From Streptomyces xinghaiensis S187 (GTDB taxonomy: Bacteria; Actinomycetota; Actinomycetes; Streptomycetales; Streptomycetaceae): DNA of 64,000 bases. Positions 42,766 through 51,787 of this stretch are shown here, piece after piece. The DNA lies in contig NZ_CP023202.1 in assembly GCF_000220705.2 (NCBI RefSeq), positions 310,001 to 374,000 of the forward strand, read 5' to 3'. A program made the translations under genes and the position numbers. Positions within the stretch are counted from its first letter, which is position 1. Each line of letters begins with the position of its first letter. The notes beneath the pieces are model-generated. The model saw only the letters and a program-made list of their open reading frames with translations, was not told where the DNA came from and did not search any database.

Positions 42766-43222
42766 GCGGCCATGGTACGGGGCGGCCGTTCACCCGGGCA
42801 CGGGCGGCCGGGCCGGACGACGCGCACCGGGACCGGGCGCGGCGGCCGGGCGCCCGGCCCCGGATGCGGCCTCCCGGGGCCGCCCGGTCCGCCGCCCCCG
42901 GTGCGCTCTCTCCGCCCGAACGGGTGATGCGCGGCCGGACGGCACAGGGGCGGCAGTCCGGGCGGCCGGGCGAGCAGGCGGACGGACGGGACGGGGCCGG
43001 GGCGGAGGCGGACGGCTGTCCGGAAGGGCGCGTGTCGCCCGCCGCACGCCCCGTGCCAGGGGATCCGGCCCGGCCCCCGGGTCTGAACCCCGGCCCCCCG
43101 GCCCCGGCCTCCGGGCGGCCGGTACGGCCGGGAAGGGCCCGGCTCACCTGCCGGTGCCGCTCCTGGGGCCGGGCGGCTAGTGTCCGTGTCCGGGTCCGTC
43201 CACCATGAACGGGAGGAGACGC
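42766..43222. other. Gene-free divergent region
   Basis: 457 bases between divergent starts. It is extremely GC-rich, with runs of proline/arginine-coding shadow frames. I see no clear promoter, dyad or small gene. Confidence 0.4.
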
Positions 43223-43882
43223 GTGACGACGACCAACCTTCGGCAACTCCTGCGCGGGCTGGGGGTGTTCGAGGGCGAACTGCCCCGGTTCGACCCCGCG
43301 GGCACACCACCGGCACCGCACGAGCTGTTCACCGGCTGGCTGCTGGAGGCCATCCGGGCCGGCGTCCCCGAACCGCACGCCATGACGCTCTCGACGGCCG
43401 GCGCGGACGGTGTTCCCTCGGCCCGGGTGCTGATCCTCAAGAACGTCGACGCGGCGGGCTGGCAGTTCGCGGCGCACGCGCGCAGCCCCAAGGGCCGGGA
43501 GCTGGCCGAACGGCCGTACGCGGCGCTGACCTTCTACTGGCAGCCGCAGGCGCGGCAGATCCGGGTGCGCGGCCCGGTGGTGGCGGAGTCCCCCGAGCGG
43601 AGCGCCGCGGACTTCCGCGCGCGGGGCGCGGGCGCCCGCGCGGAGGCCCTGCTCGGCCGGCAGAGCGAGCCGCTGGAATCGCCGGCGGCCCGCGACGCCG
43701 CCGTGGAGGAGTCGCTGGCGCGGCTGGAGCGCGAACCGGACCTGGCAGCTCCGGAATGGACGCTGTACACCGTGCGGGCCGAGGCGGTGGAATTCTGGCA
43801 GGGCGACCGGCACCGCCGCCACACCCGGCTCACCTACCGCCGGGAGGCGGACGGCTGGCGGAAGGAGCTGCTGTGGCCATGA
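43223..43882 (+). CDS. PdxH-like pyridoxal 5-phosphate synthase / flavoprotein
   Basis: 219 residues from GTG 43223, chosen because GGGAGGAG lies four bases ahead; an ATG at 43205 is upstream of that site. PNPOx motifs are AMTLSTAGADGVPSARVLIL (FMN phosphate site), AAHARSPKGRELAERP, LTFYWQPQARQIRVRGPV and the C-terminal dimer segment VEFWQGDRHRRHTRLTYRR. PdxH oxidises pyridoxine or pyridoxamine 5-phosphate to PLP. The C-terminus lacks the exact RLxP ending of E. coli PdxH (here KELLWP), so a related flavin activity is possible. A leucine-rich-repeat gene follows 94 bases downstream. Confidence 0.87.
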   Translation: MTTTNLRQLLRGLGVFEGELPRFDPAGTPPAPHELFTGWLLEAIRAGVPEPHAMTLSTAGADGVPSARVLILKNVDAAGWQFAAHARSPKGRELAERPYAALTFYWQPQARQIRVRGPVVAESPERSAADFRARGAGARAEALLGRQSEPLESPAARDAAVEESLARLEREPDLAAPEWTLYTVRAEAVEFWQGDRHRRHTRLTYRREADGWRKELLWP

Positions 43883-43976
43883 CCGGATCCGCGGTGGCCG
43901 GACCGGCCGCGCCCGGACCACCCCCGGCCGCCGTCACCACCGGCCCCGGACACCGCTCCGTGCTGCCGGCGGGCCC

Positions 43977-44723
43977 GTGGCCGTAGCGGAGCCGGCCGGT
44001 CGGGGCACGGAGTCGCTGAACCTGTGGAATCGCGGACTCGGCACCGTTCCGGAGGAGGTCTGGGACCGTACGGGGCTGCGCGTCCTGATCCTCGCCGGCA
44101 ACGGGCTGACCGGGCTCTCTCCCCGGATCGCGGGACTGCGCCGGCTGCACACCCTGGATCTCGGGCACAACGCCCTCACGGCCGTCCCGGAGGAGATCGG
44201 CGGGCTGACCGGCCTGACCCGCTTCCTGTATCTCCACGACAACCGGCTGACAGCGCTTCCCCGTTCCCTCACCCGGCTGACCGCACTGCGCTACCTCAAT
44301 GCCGGCGAGAACCCTCTCACCGCGCTGCCACCGGACCTCGGCGTCATGACGGGCCTGGTCGAACTGCGCGCACAGCACGGCGCGCTGACGACACTGCCCG
44401 AGTCCGCCGGGGAACTGCGGAATCTGCGCGAGCTGTGGCTGCGAGGAAACCGGATCACCGAACTGCCCGGCACCCTGGGCGCGTTGGCGGAACTGCGCGA
44501 GCTCGACCTGCGCGGGAACCGCCTCACGGGCCTCCCCGACGGCATGGCGGGGCTGCCGCTGCTGCGCCGGCTCGATCTGCGGGCCAATCCGCTGCGCCGG
44601 CTGCCGGATTGGCTCGCCGGGCTGCCGTCCCTGGAGAAGCTGGACCTGCGCTGGACCGGCGTCGGCGAGGACGGCCCGGTGGTACGGGAGCTCGCCCGGC
44701 GGGGCTGCGCGGTACTGCTGTGA
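43977..44723 (+). CDS. Leucine-rich-repeat protein
   Basis: 248 residues starting with GTG. Nearly the whole protein is 23-residue LRR units of the form LxxLxLxxNxLTxLPxxLGxL: LRVLILAGNGLTGLSPRIAG, LHTLDLGHNALTAVPEEIGG, LTRFLYLHDNRLTALPRSLT, LRYLNAGENPLTALPPDLGV, LRELWLRGNRITELPGTLGA, LRELDLRGNRLTGLPDGMAG, LRRLDLRANPLRRLPDWLAG. About eight repeats form a short solenoid. No signal peptide, transmembrane segment or kinase/Roc domain is attached, so it looks like a soluble protein-binding module. The family is uncommon in actinomycetes. It may be co-transcribed with the PdxH-like gene. Confidence 0.88.
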   Translation: MAVAEPAGRGTESLNLWNRGLGTVPEEVWDRTGLRVLILAGNGLTGLSPRIAGLRRLHTLDLGHNALTAVPEEIGGLTGLTRFLYLHDNRLTALPRSLTRLTALRYLNAGENPLTALPPDLGVMTGLVELRAQHGALTTLPESAGELRNLRELWLRGNRITELPGTLGALAELRELDLRGNRLTGLPDGMAGLPLLRRLDLRANPLRRLPDWLAGLPSLEKLDLRWTGVGEDGPVVRELARRGCAVLL

Positions 44724-44861
44724 GCCACCGCCCCGCCGGGCGGCCCGGCTGGCGGACGCCCGGCCCGGACGGCGCCGTTCCGGCCCGCCCCGGCACCGCC
44801 GTCTCCCGTCTGCGCCGCCTCCTGTTTCCCGCGTCTCCCGTTTCCGGCGCCTCCGCCGCTC

Positions 44862-45101
44862 TCAGCCGAGGTCGAACTCGCCGTCGCGGGCGCCCAGGAC
44901 GAAGGCGCGCCACTCCCCCGGGGTGAAGACCAGGGCCGGGCCCTCGGTGGCGCGGCGGTCGCGCATCGCGACGAAGCCCTCGACGAAGGCGATCTGGACA
45001 TCGCCCGTCCCCTGGCCGCTGGACTGCCAGACCGCGTTGTCGAGATCGAGCTGCGGCTTCCCGTGCTCCGTCGCCGCCCGCCGTGTGGGAGTGTCCGCCA
45101 T
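44862..45101 (-). CDS. DUF397 protein
   Basis: 79 residues from ATG 45101, with GGAGGAG seven bases ahead. DUF397 features are AVWQSSGQGTGDVQIAFVEG, VAMRDRR and the C-terminal FTPGEWRAFVLGARDGEFDL. These small proteins are normally encoded next to an XRE/DUF5753 regulator and act as its antagonist, as in BldB/AbaA-type and WhiJ systems. Here no such regulator is adjacent, so it is an orphan copy. The partner is probably elsewhere in the genome. Confidence 0.92.
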   Translation of the reverse strand: MADTPTRRAATEHGKPQLDLDNAVWQSSGQGTGDVQIAFVEGFVAMRDRRATEGPALVFTPGEWRAFVLGARDGEFDLG

Positions 45102-45265
45102 GCCCCTGCTCCTCCCGGTCCATGTCACCCGGTCAGCGTAACGACGGCGGGCGGCGCCGGACAGGGCCCGGAGAACTGCCCGGAGAACCCGCGGCGGTCC
45201 GGGAGACAGCGGCGCCGGGCCGCCCACGGGGGCAGCCCGGCGCCGGGGCCGGCGGTGCGGCGCGT

Positions 45266-45307
45266 GCGGCTGCCCCGCCCGCACCGGTGTACGGGCGGGG
45301 CAGCCGC
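45266..45307 (-). terminator. Strong terminator hairpin after the PfpI gene
   Basis: Perfect 16-base arms (GCGGCTGCCCCGCCCG and complement) with a ten-base loop CACCGGTGTA, directly after the PfpI-family stop on the minus strand. Confidence 0.8.
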
Positions 45308-45310
45308 CGG

Positions 45311-45850
45311 TCAGCCCGCCTTGCCGAATTCGTCGGTGATCGCTTCGCCGAACGCCTTGAGGTCGTCCGGCTTGCGGCTGGTGATCAGCTTGTTGGGGCC
45401 GGCGGAGCACACCTTGAGCTGTTCGTCGACCCAGGTGCCGCCGGCGTTCTCGATGTCCGTCCTCAGGCTCGGCCAGGAGGTGAGGGTGCGTCCGCGCACC
45501 ACTCCGGCCTCGATCAGGGTCCACGGGCCGTGGCAGATCGCCGCGACCGGCTTGCCCGCGTCGAAGAAGCTCTTGGCGAAGGCCACGGCCTTCCGGTCGA
45601 GCCGCAGGAAGTCGGGGTTGGCGACACCGCCCGGCAGGACCAGGCCGGCGTAGTCGTCGGCGGAGGCGTCGGACACGGCCTTGTCCACGGGGAAGGTGTC
45701 CGCCTTGTCCAGGTGGTTGAACGCCTGGATCTCACCGGAGGAGGTGGAGACCAGCTCCGGTGTCCAGCCGGCGTCCTTCACCGCCTGCCACGGCTCCGTC
45801 AGCTCGATCTGTTCGACACCCTCCGTGGCCACGAGGAAGGCAACCTTCAC
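45311..45850 (-). CDS. DJ-1/PfpI-family protein
   Basis: 179 residues from GTG 45850, with AGAGGA ten bases ahead; GTG 45859 would add MGN but is only one base from that site. The Class I amidotransferase-like fold shows VKVAFLVATEGVEQIELTEP, ADDYAGLVLPGGVANPDFLR, and the nucleophile elbow PVAAICHGPWTLIEAG with the reactive Cys followed by His. A Glu near residue 14 supports the Cys. Family members act as proteases, glyoxalase III/deglycases or general stress proteins. The gene next to it on the same strand encodes a glyoxalase-fold protein, which hints at methylglyoxal defence. Confidence 0.92.
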   Translation of the reverse strand: MKVAFLVATEGVEQIELTEPWQAVKDAGWTPELVSTSSGEIQAFNHLDKADTFPVDKAVSDASADDYAGLVLPGGVANPDFLRLDRKAVAFAKSFFDAGKPVAAICHGPWTLIEAGVVRGRTLTSWPSLRTDIENAGGTWVDEQLKVCSAGPNKLITSRKPDDLKAFGEAITDEFGKAG

Positions 45851-45971
45851 GTTTCCCACGTCCTCTCGAACTCTTGCGTCGCTTGCGCGGTGCACTCGCC
45901 GCGTACCCGGGCGTATCCGGGCGAAACAGCCGGAGGGAGAGGGCGGCAGGGAGGGCGCGGCCCGCGGGTGC

Positions 45972-46502
45972 TCAGACCGTGCCGGGGCCGGTGACCGGCC
46001 TGCCGTCGAAGATGCCGAGGCGTTCCCGGTAGAGCTCGATCGGCACCCCGTTGGGGTCGCGGAAGTAGAGGCTCTCCTCGACGCCGCGGTCGGGGCCCGC
46101 GTAGTCCACGTTCTCCCGGTCCAGCGCCGCCCGGGCTGCGGCGAACTGCTCGTCGCCCACCGAGAGGGCGAGATGCTGGATGCCGCCGACGGTCTCGGTG
46201 GACGGCGGGTGCTCGTGGCCGGGGAAGTCGAAGAAGCCGAGCAGATTGCCGTGGCCGAGGTCGAAGAAGAAGTGCGTGGAGCCGCGGTAGTCCCGGTTCT
46301 CCACGATCTCGACGAGCGGAAACCCCAGGAACTCCTGGTAGAAGCGGATGGTCTCCTCGACGTCGCGGCAGATGAACGCCACGTGGTGGATGCCGCGCAC
46401 CGTGGTCGGCGGCCGGTCGCCGGGCTCGCGCAGCCAGCGTTTCCGCAAGCGCTCGCGGCGGTCTCGGACGGCTTGGAGTTCAGCGCCCTCCGGTTGCGGC
46501 AT
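45972..46502 (-). CDS. VOC (glyoxalase/dioxygenase) superfamily protein
   Basis: 176 residues. A ~35-residue charged N-terminus precedes two beta-alpha-beta-beta-beta modules: VRGIHHVAFICRDVEETIRF (metal His in GIHHVAF), FFFDLGHGNLLGFFDFPG, then GGIQHLALSVGDEQFAAARA (second metal His) and ESLYFRDPNGVPIELYRERL with the terminal metal Glu. All four metal-ligand positions seem present, so it should bind a divalent metal. The reaction (glyoxalase, ring-cleavage or other) is not decidable. It lies upstream of the PfpI gene, same strand, gap 121 bases. Confidence 0.9.
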   Translation of the reverse strand: MPQPEGAELQAVRDRRERLRKRWLREPGDRPPTTVRGIHHVAFICRDVEETIRFYQEFLGFPLVEIVENRDYRGSTHFFFDLGHGNLLGFFDFPGHEHPPSTETVGGIQHLALSVGDEQFAAARAALDRENVDYAGPDRGVEESLYFRDPNGVPIELYRERLGIFDGRPVTGPGTV

Positions 46503-46729
46503 ACCGCTTCTCCTCTCACCCCCGGGGTCGCGGCGGTGGACCCCGTCACCGCCAGTATGCGGGCGGGGGCCTGCTTCCGCGCCCCGCGTTCCCGGCGGCC
46601 GCCCGGAGGAAACGGGTGGCGTCCGGAGGGGCGCGGGTGCCGTCCGGGCCCGGCGGGGTTGACAGTGACATGAACACGGGAAGATCAGCTGGTGGCCGAC
46701 CGTCCGGAAATTCTCTCCAAGGAGCTGCG

Positions 46730-48532
46730 ATGGCGGACGACAGGGTGGACGGCGGCACGGTGGACGGCGGACTCTCCCGGCGCCGGTTCGCGGGCGGCGC
46801 GCTGTCGCTCGGCGGGGCGCTGTTACTGGCCTCCGCGCCGGCCCAGGCCGCGCCCCTCCTCTCCGGCAGCGGCCGAGCCCCCGTCCTGCGCCGGGGCTCC
46901 GCCCGGCAGGCGGGGCTGCTCCGGCCGCACCTCGACCGGCTGATGGAGGACGCCCGCGGCTTCCTCGGCCCGTCCCCCGAGCACCCCTGGTACGCCGGCG
47001 CCGTGGTCCTCGCCGGGCGCGGCCGGACGGTCGCCCTGCACGAGCCGATCGGCTACGCGGTCCGCTACGCGGCGTACGACGAGGAGTCCGGCAGCGGGGT
47101 GGAGTTCCCGCCGGACGAGCGGATCCCGATGTCCGCCGGCACCGTCTTCGACCTGGCGTCCCTCTCCAAGCTGTTCACCTCGGTCCTCGCGGTGCGGCAG
47201 ATGGAGCGCGGGGCGCTGGAGCCGGAGGCGCCCGTCGCCTCGTACCTCCCGGCATTCGCCGGCGGCGGCAAGGAGGAGGTGACCGTACGGCAGCTCCTCA
47301 CCCACACCTCCGGTCTCCGGCCCTGGATCCCCCTCTACCGGGAGCCCACCCGGGAGGGGAAACTCCAACTCCTCTGGGACGAAAGGCCGGTGAGCCCGCC
47401 CGGCACCGCCTACGCCTACTCCGACCTCAACCTCATCTCCCTCCAGCTCGTTCTGGAGGAGGTCACCGGCCGGCCGCTGGACGCCCTGCTGCGGCGGGAC
47501 GTCACCGGGCCGCTGGGCATGCGCCGCACCCGCTACAACCCTCCCGCCTCCTGGCGCCCGCGGATCGCCGCGACCGAGGACGCCCGGGCGCCGTGGAGCG
47601 GCCTGGACCGCGGACTGGTCTGGGGCGAGGTGCACGACGAGAACGCCTGGTCGCTCGGCGGCGTCGCCGGGCACGCCGGGGTGTTCTCCTGCGCCTGGGA
47701 CCTGGCCGTGCTGTGCCGCACCCTGCTGAACGGCGGCGCGTACGGCGACGTCCGCATCCTGGAGCGGGAGTCGGTCGAGCTGATGTTCACCGACTACAAC
47801 ACCGGCTTCCCCGGCGACGAGCACGGCCTGGGCTTCGAGCTCTACCAGCACTGGTACATGGGCGCGATGGCCACCCCGCGCAGCGCCGGGCACACCGGCT
47901 TCACCGGCACCTCCCTCGTGCTCGACCCGGTGTCCGACTCCTTCCTCGTCCTGCTGGGCAACTCCGTCCACCCGGTGCGCACGTGGCGCAGCGGCAGCGC
48001 TCCGAGGGTGGCGGCGGCGACGCATCTGGCGCGGGCCGTGCCGGTCCGTCCGGCCGAGGGCCGCACGGCCTGGTTCACCGGCATGGAGAACGGCGCGACG
48101 ACCACCCTCACCCTGCCGGAGCTGACCCTCACCGGCTCCGCGCCCCGGCTCGCCTTCTCCCTGTGGTGGGACACCGAGCCGAACGCCGACCGGCTGCGTC
48201 TGGAGGCCTCGGCGGACGGCGGGGAGAGCTGGCGGCCGGTGCCGTTCACCACCGAGGGGCCCGGGGACGAGGTTCCGGCCGACCATCCGGAGGGCACGGT
48301 GGGCGGCTGGTCGGGGCGGGTCTGGCACCGGGCGTCCGCCGGCCTGGCGCGGTGGCGCGGCGGCCCCGTGCGGCTGCGCTGGCGCTGCGAGACGGACGTC
48401 CGGTACGTCGGGCGGGGCGTCTACGCGGACGGAATCCGGGTGACGGACGGCCGCCGCACCGTCTTCGACGGCTCCCGCCGGGCCGACGCGGAGCGCATCG
48501 AGGCGGTGGGCTGGGCGCCGTCGGCGGACTGA
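46730..48532 (+). CDS. Tat-exported serine hydrolase (class C beta-lactamase fold)
   Basis: 600 residues from ATG 46730, with AAGGAG five bases ahead. A twin-arginine signal SRRRFAGGALSLGG runs into a hydrophobic core ending ASAPAQA, a signal peptidase site. The penicillin-binding fold has SxxK in DLASLSKLFTSV, the second motif as YSDLN (usually YxN) and the third as HTG in SAGHTGFTGTSLV. The last ~170 residues form a beta-rich domain (LAFSLWWDTEPNADRLRLEA, VRLRWRCETDVRYVGRGVYA) like those of immune-inhibitor-type proteases. The Asp in place of Asn suggests an esterase or peptidase rather than a beta-lactamase. A TTGACA lies 65 bases upstream. Confidence 0.9.
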   Translation: MADDRVDGGTVDGGLSRRRFAGGALSLGGALLLASAPAQAAPLLSGSGRAPVLRRGSARQAGLLRPHLDRLMEDARGFLGPSPEHPWYAGAVVLAGRGRTVALHEPIGYAVRYAAYDEESGSGVEFPPDERIPMSAGTVFDLASLSKLFTSVLAVRQMERGALEPEAPVASYLPAFAGGGKEEVTVRQLLTHTSGLRPWIPLYREPTREGKLQLLWDERPVSPPGTAYAYSDLNLISLQLVLEEVTGRPLDALLRRDVTGPLGMRRTRYNPPASWRPRIAATEDARAPWSGLDRGLVWGEVHDENAWSLGGVAGHAGVFSCAWDLAVLCRTLLNGGAYGDVRILERESVELMFTDYNTGFPGDEHGLGFELYQHWYMGAMATPRSAGHTGFTGTSLVLDPVSDSFLVLLGNSVHPVRTWRSGSAPRVAAATHLARAVPVRPAEGRTAWFTGMENGATTTLTLPELTLTGSAPRLAFSLWWDTEPNADRLRLEASADGGESWRPVPFTTEGPGDEVPADHPEGTVGGWSGRVWHRASAGLARWRGGPVRLRWRCETDVRYVGRGVYADGIRVTDGRRTVFDGSRRADAERIEAVGWAPSAD

Positions 48533-48613
48533 ACCACCGCTGCGGGGAATCCGGTTGCGGGGCGTCCGGGTCCCGCATCGCACACCCGTATGTCGCGGTG
48601 TCCGGCCGGCCGC

Positions 48614-49225
48614 TCAGACGGCCCTGTCGGTCAGATCGAAGCGGCAGAAGACGCTCTTGCCGCCTCGGGCGCGGGGCGCCCACCAGGTTGCGTCGGCCAG
48701 GGTGTTGACGAGGAACAGGCCCCGGCCGCGGTCGGCGAGCGGGAAGCCCGGGAGGGCCGCGGGCAGTTCGTGCGGCGGGACCTGCGCCGCGGGAGGGGCG
48801 GGCGGCCGCGGGTCCCCGTCGGTGACCTCCAGGAACAGCCACTCCGGCCAGGCGCGCAGCGTCACGCCGATTTCGTGGTGTCCGTCACCGGCGGGTCCGT
48901 GCCCGGGCGGCCTCCGGTGCCCGGCCGCGCCGTGCCCGGCCGGGGGCTCCGGGTGCGGCGCGGCGTGCTCCACCGCGTTGCCGACCAGCTCCGACACGCA
49001 CAGCGTCACGTCGTCGGCCAGCGAGGGCAACCGCCACTCGCGGAGCGTCTCCGCGACCGCCCGGCGCGCCGCTCCCACCGACTCCGGGGCACCGGCCGCC
49101 AGGCCGATCCGCCGGCATCTCTCCGCCGGGTGGACGGCCGCCCGGGCGCCATGCGGCTCCCGGGGTACGAGGGATGCCGTCCGCGCCGTGCACACCGGCG
49201 GCTCCCGTAACTCGCGCGAGTTCAT
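48614..49225 (-). CDS. Anti-sigma-type HATPase (regulatory serine kinase)
   Basis: 203 residues. The GHKL ATPase domain starts SVGAARRAVAETLREWRLPS and has the N-box DVTLCVSELVGNAVEHA, then LRAWPEWLFLEVTDGDPRPP (G1 box) and DRGRGLFLVNTLADAT (G2 box). A His/Gly/Pro-rich insertion (about residues 92-117) separates the N-box from the G1 strand. Such short streptomycete proteins phosphorylate STAS anti-sigma antagonists or bind sigma-B-like factors. No sigma or STAS gene is adjacent. Confidence 0.9.
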   Translation of the reverse strand: MNSRELREPPVCTARTASLVPREPHGARAAVHPAERCRRIGLAAGAPESVGAARRAVAETLREWRLPSLADDVTLCVSELVGNAVEHAAPHPEPPAGHGAAGHRRPPGHGPAGDGHHEIGVTLRAWPEWLFLEVTDGDPRPPAPPAAQVPPHELPAALPGFPLADRGRGLFLVNTLADATWWAPRARGGKSVFCRFDLTDRAV

Positions 49226-49724
49226 CGCCCTGCCCTTCGGTCACCGGCGGAGTGCGGCCCGCCGTCTCATGGCTACCAGTGAACGGCCGATACCGCGCGG
49301 GCGGCAGTGTTCAAAGGGGGTTCACGCACACAGAGGGGTGCACGGAAGGGCCCATGAGTGCCGGACGTGAACCCCCCGCACCCCCAACGGAATGCGACGC
49401 GGCGAGCACGGAACGTCACATCCGGGGCAGCGGTGCGGGACGGGAGGGGCCCGGGCTGCGGACGGACGCCTCAGCGACGGTATCCGGAATCCCGTACGGC
49501 GGCGGCGCCGGACCGCACCGGGCCCTGTCGGGCGGCCGGCCTCCACCCGGCCGCTCCGGAGCGCGCTCCCTCCGTGCGCCGCCGGAGGAGTCAACGGCGC
49601 ACGGGAGCACGTGAGTTGCCGAAGGGCCGGTCCGGTGCGCCTCCTTCACCGCCCGTGCGACGGGGCGGATTCCGGACGGACGGCGGCGGGCAGAAGGCCA
49701 AGGGCCCGCCGGGGGTGCGGCCCT
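49226..49724. other. Gene-free region with a doubtful small frame
   Basis: 499 bases. A frame from ATG 49353 (AGGG five bases ahead) to 49614 would give 86 Gly/Arg/Pro-rich residues with no recognisable features. I do not accept it as a gene. Nothing else is clear. Confidence 0.35.
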
Positions 49725-51404
49725 TCAGCGGCCCAGGGCCGCCATGGCCGCGTTGTGGCCGGGAATGCCGCTGACCCCGCCGCCGCGCACCGCGCCCGCC
49801 CCGCACAGCAGCACATTGGCGTGCCGGGTCTCGACACCCCAGCGGCCGGTGGTCTCCGTGGCGTAGGGGAAGGACAGGTCACGGTGGAAGATGTGGCCGC
49901 GGGGCAGCCGGAGTTCACGGTCCAGGTCGAGCGGTGTCCTCGCCTCGATGCAGGGCCTGCCCTCGGCGTCGGTGGCGAGGCAGTCGGCGAGCGGCTCGGC
50001 CAGGTGGGCGTCGAGCTGGGCGAGGGTGGCCCGGAGCAGGCGGTCCCGGACGGAGTCCCCGGTGCCGTCCCCACCAAGCACGCCGCCGCTCACCCCGCCG
50101 TCCTGCGCCGGGCCGCCCTCGAAGAGCCGGGCCGGGGTGTGCAGGCCGAAGAGGGTGAGGGTGTGGTGGCCGCTCTCCGCGAGCTCCGGCCCGAGGATCG
50201 ACGGGTCCGTGAGGGAGTGGCAGTAGATCTCGCTGGGCGGTGCCCCGGGGAGCTCCCCCGCCGCCGCCTGCCGGTGGGCCTCGGCCAGCTGGCCGTAGCC
50301 CTCGGCGATGTGGAAGGTGCCGGCGAACGCCTCGCGCGGGTCGGCCTCCGGGTCCCGCAGCCGGGGCAGCCGGCGCAGCAGCATGTTGACCTTGAGCTGG
50401 CAGCCCTCCGCGCGTCCGGCCGCGGGCGGCCCGTCGCCGAGGAGCGCGGCCAGTTCCTCGGGGGAGGCGCCGACGAGGACGTGCCGCGCCGCCACCGTGC
50501 CCGTGCCGTCCGCGTGGCGGTACGTCACCTCGGCGTGGGTGCCGTCCGTCTCCAGGCGCGTCGCCTCGTGTCCGGTGCGGATCTCGGCGCCCGCCGCGCG
50601 GGCCGCGCCGGCCAGGGCCGTGGTGAGCGCGCCCATGCCGCCCACGGGCACGTTCCAGTCACCGGTGCCGCCGCCGATCACGTGGTAGAGGAAGCAGCGG
50701 TTCTGGGCGAGACCCGGGTCGTGGGCGTCGGCGAAGGTGCCGATGAGGCCGTCGGTGAGCACGACGCCGCGCACCAGGTCGTCGGTGAACGTCTCTTCGA
50801 TCGTGACGCCGAGCGGCTGCTCGAACAGCGCCTGCCAGGCCGCCTCGTCGTCGATCCGGGCGCGGAGTTGGGCCCGGGTGGGCAGCGGCGCGGTGAGGGT
50901 GGGGAACACGCGCTCGGCCAGCCGGCCCGTCATGCCGTAGAAGCGCTGCCACGCCTCGAACTCCCGGTCGGAGCCGGTGAGCCGGGCGAACGACGCACGG
51001 GTGCGGGCGGTGCCGCCGCCGACGAGCAGCCCGGTGGGCCGGCCGTCGCGGACGGCGGGGGTGTACGAGGAGACGGAGCGGTGCCGGACGGCGAAGACCA
51101 GCCCGAGATCGTTGACGATCTTCCCGGGGAGCAGGCTGACCAGGTACGAGTAGCGCGAGAGGCGCGCGTCCATCCCGGCGAAGGGGCGGGTGGAGACGGC
51201 CGCGCCGCCGACCCGGTCCAGCCGCTCCAGCAGCAGCACGCTGCGGCCGGCCCGGGCGAGGTAGGCGGCGGCCACCAGGGCGTTGTGCCCGCCGCCGACG
51301 ATGACGGCGTCGTAGGCGCCCCGGATCGGGGCCGCCGGTGCGGAGGACGCGGCGGGCTCCCGGGGGCTCGGTTCCGGTGCGGTGGATTCCGGTGTGGTCG
51401 GCAT
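49725..51404 (-). CDS. FAD-dependent oxidoreductase, carotenoid-desaturase/PYROXD2-like
   Basis: 559 residues from ATG 51404. The FAD-binding Rossmann motif is YDAVIVGGGHNALVAAAYLA (about residues 30-50), followed by LLLERLDRVGGAAVSTRPF. Substrate-domain stretches include GTGDWNVPVGGMGALTTALA and the C-terminal flavin loop NVLLCGAGAVRGGGVSGIPG with HNAAMAAL. This matches the phytoene-desaturase-like NAD(P)/FAD superfamily, particularly PYROXD2-like members that are not clustered with carotenoid genes. The substrate is unknown. The start is separated by 383 gene-free bases from a divergent gene. Confidence 0.9.
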   Translation of the reverse strand: MPTTPESTAPEPSPREPAASSAPAAPIRGAYDAVIVGGGHNALVAAAYLARAGRSVLLLERLDRVGGAAVSTRPFAGMDARLSRYSYLVSLLPGKIVNDLGLVFAVRHRSVSSYTPAVRDGRPTGLLVGGGTARTRASFARLTGSDREFEAWQRFYGMTGRLAERVFPTLTAPLPTRAQLRARIDDEAAWQALFEQPLGVTIEETFTDDLVRGVVLTDGLIGTFADAHDPGLAQNRCFLYHVIGGGTGDWNVPVGGMGALTTALAGAARAAGAEIRTGHEATRLETDGTHAEVTYRHADGTGTVAARHVLVGASPEELAALLGDGPPAAGRAEGCQLKVNMLLRRLPRLRDPEADPREAFAGTFHIAEGYGQLAEAHRQAAAGELPGAPPSEIYCHSLTDPSILGPELAESGHHTLTLFGLHTPARLFEGGPAQDGGVSGGVLGGDGTGDSVRDRLLRATLAQLDAHLAEPLADCLATDAEGRPCIEARTPLDLDRELRLPRGHIFHRDLSFPYATETTGRWGVETRHANVLLCGAGAVRGGGVSGIPGHNAAMAALGR

Positions 51405-51787
51405 GGCTCTTGTTACCACGCCCGGTACGGCTCCCAGCGGTCGCGGAACGCGGTGCGGGCTGCGAGGATCACCGCAGGCGGGCGCGGTACGGACCCGGCC
51501 CCCGCCGGGGTGGCGTGCGGTCGTGCCGTGAGGCCGCCCCTGTGCGGTCGCCCAGTGCGGCGTACGGGCCTGCGCCGGGGCGCGGTGCCGCACCGGGTGC
51601 TCGGTGCGCAAGCCGGGCCGGACACGCGGGTGCACCGCTGTGCGCCGGCCCGCCCCCGGCCGGGCCGGCGTGGCCGCGGCGCGGCCGTCGTGGTGCGGTG
51701 CACGGCACCGGGCTCTGTTCACCGTGACTGCGGCCCCGGCCGTGGTCACGGTCGTGGTCGTACGGGTGCCGGCGGGTGAGGTGGCGG
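51405..51787. other. Gene-free divergent region
   Basis: 383 bases between divergent starts, rich in GTGCGG-type words but without a clear dyad, promoter or small gene. Confidence 0.35.

Noticed and set aside
46660..46690. TTGACA as a -35 box for the serine hydrolase.
   Set aside because: No acceptable -10 hexamer 16-18 bases downstream; mentioned only in the gene entry.
49353..49614. 86-codon frame with a fair ribosome site.
   Set aside because: Composition is that of non-coding GC-rich DNA (Gly, Arg, Pro, Ser) and no family is recognisable.
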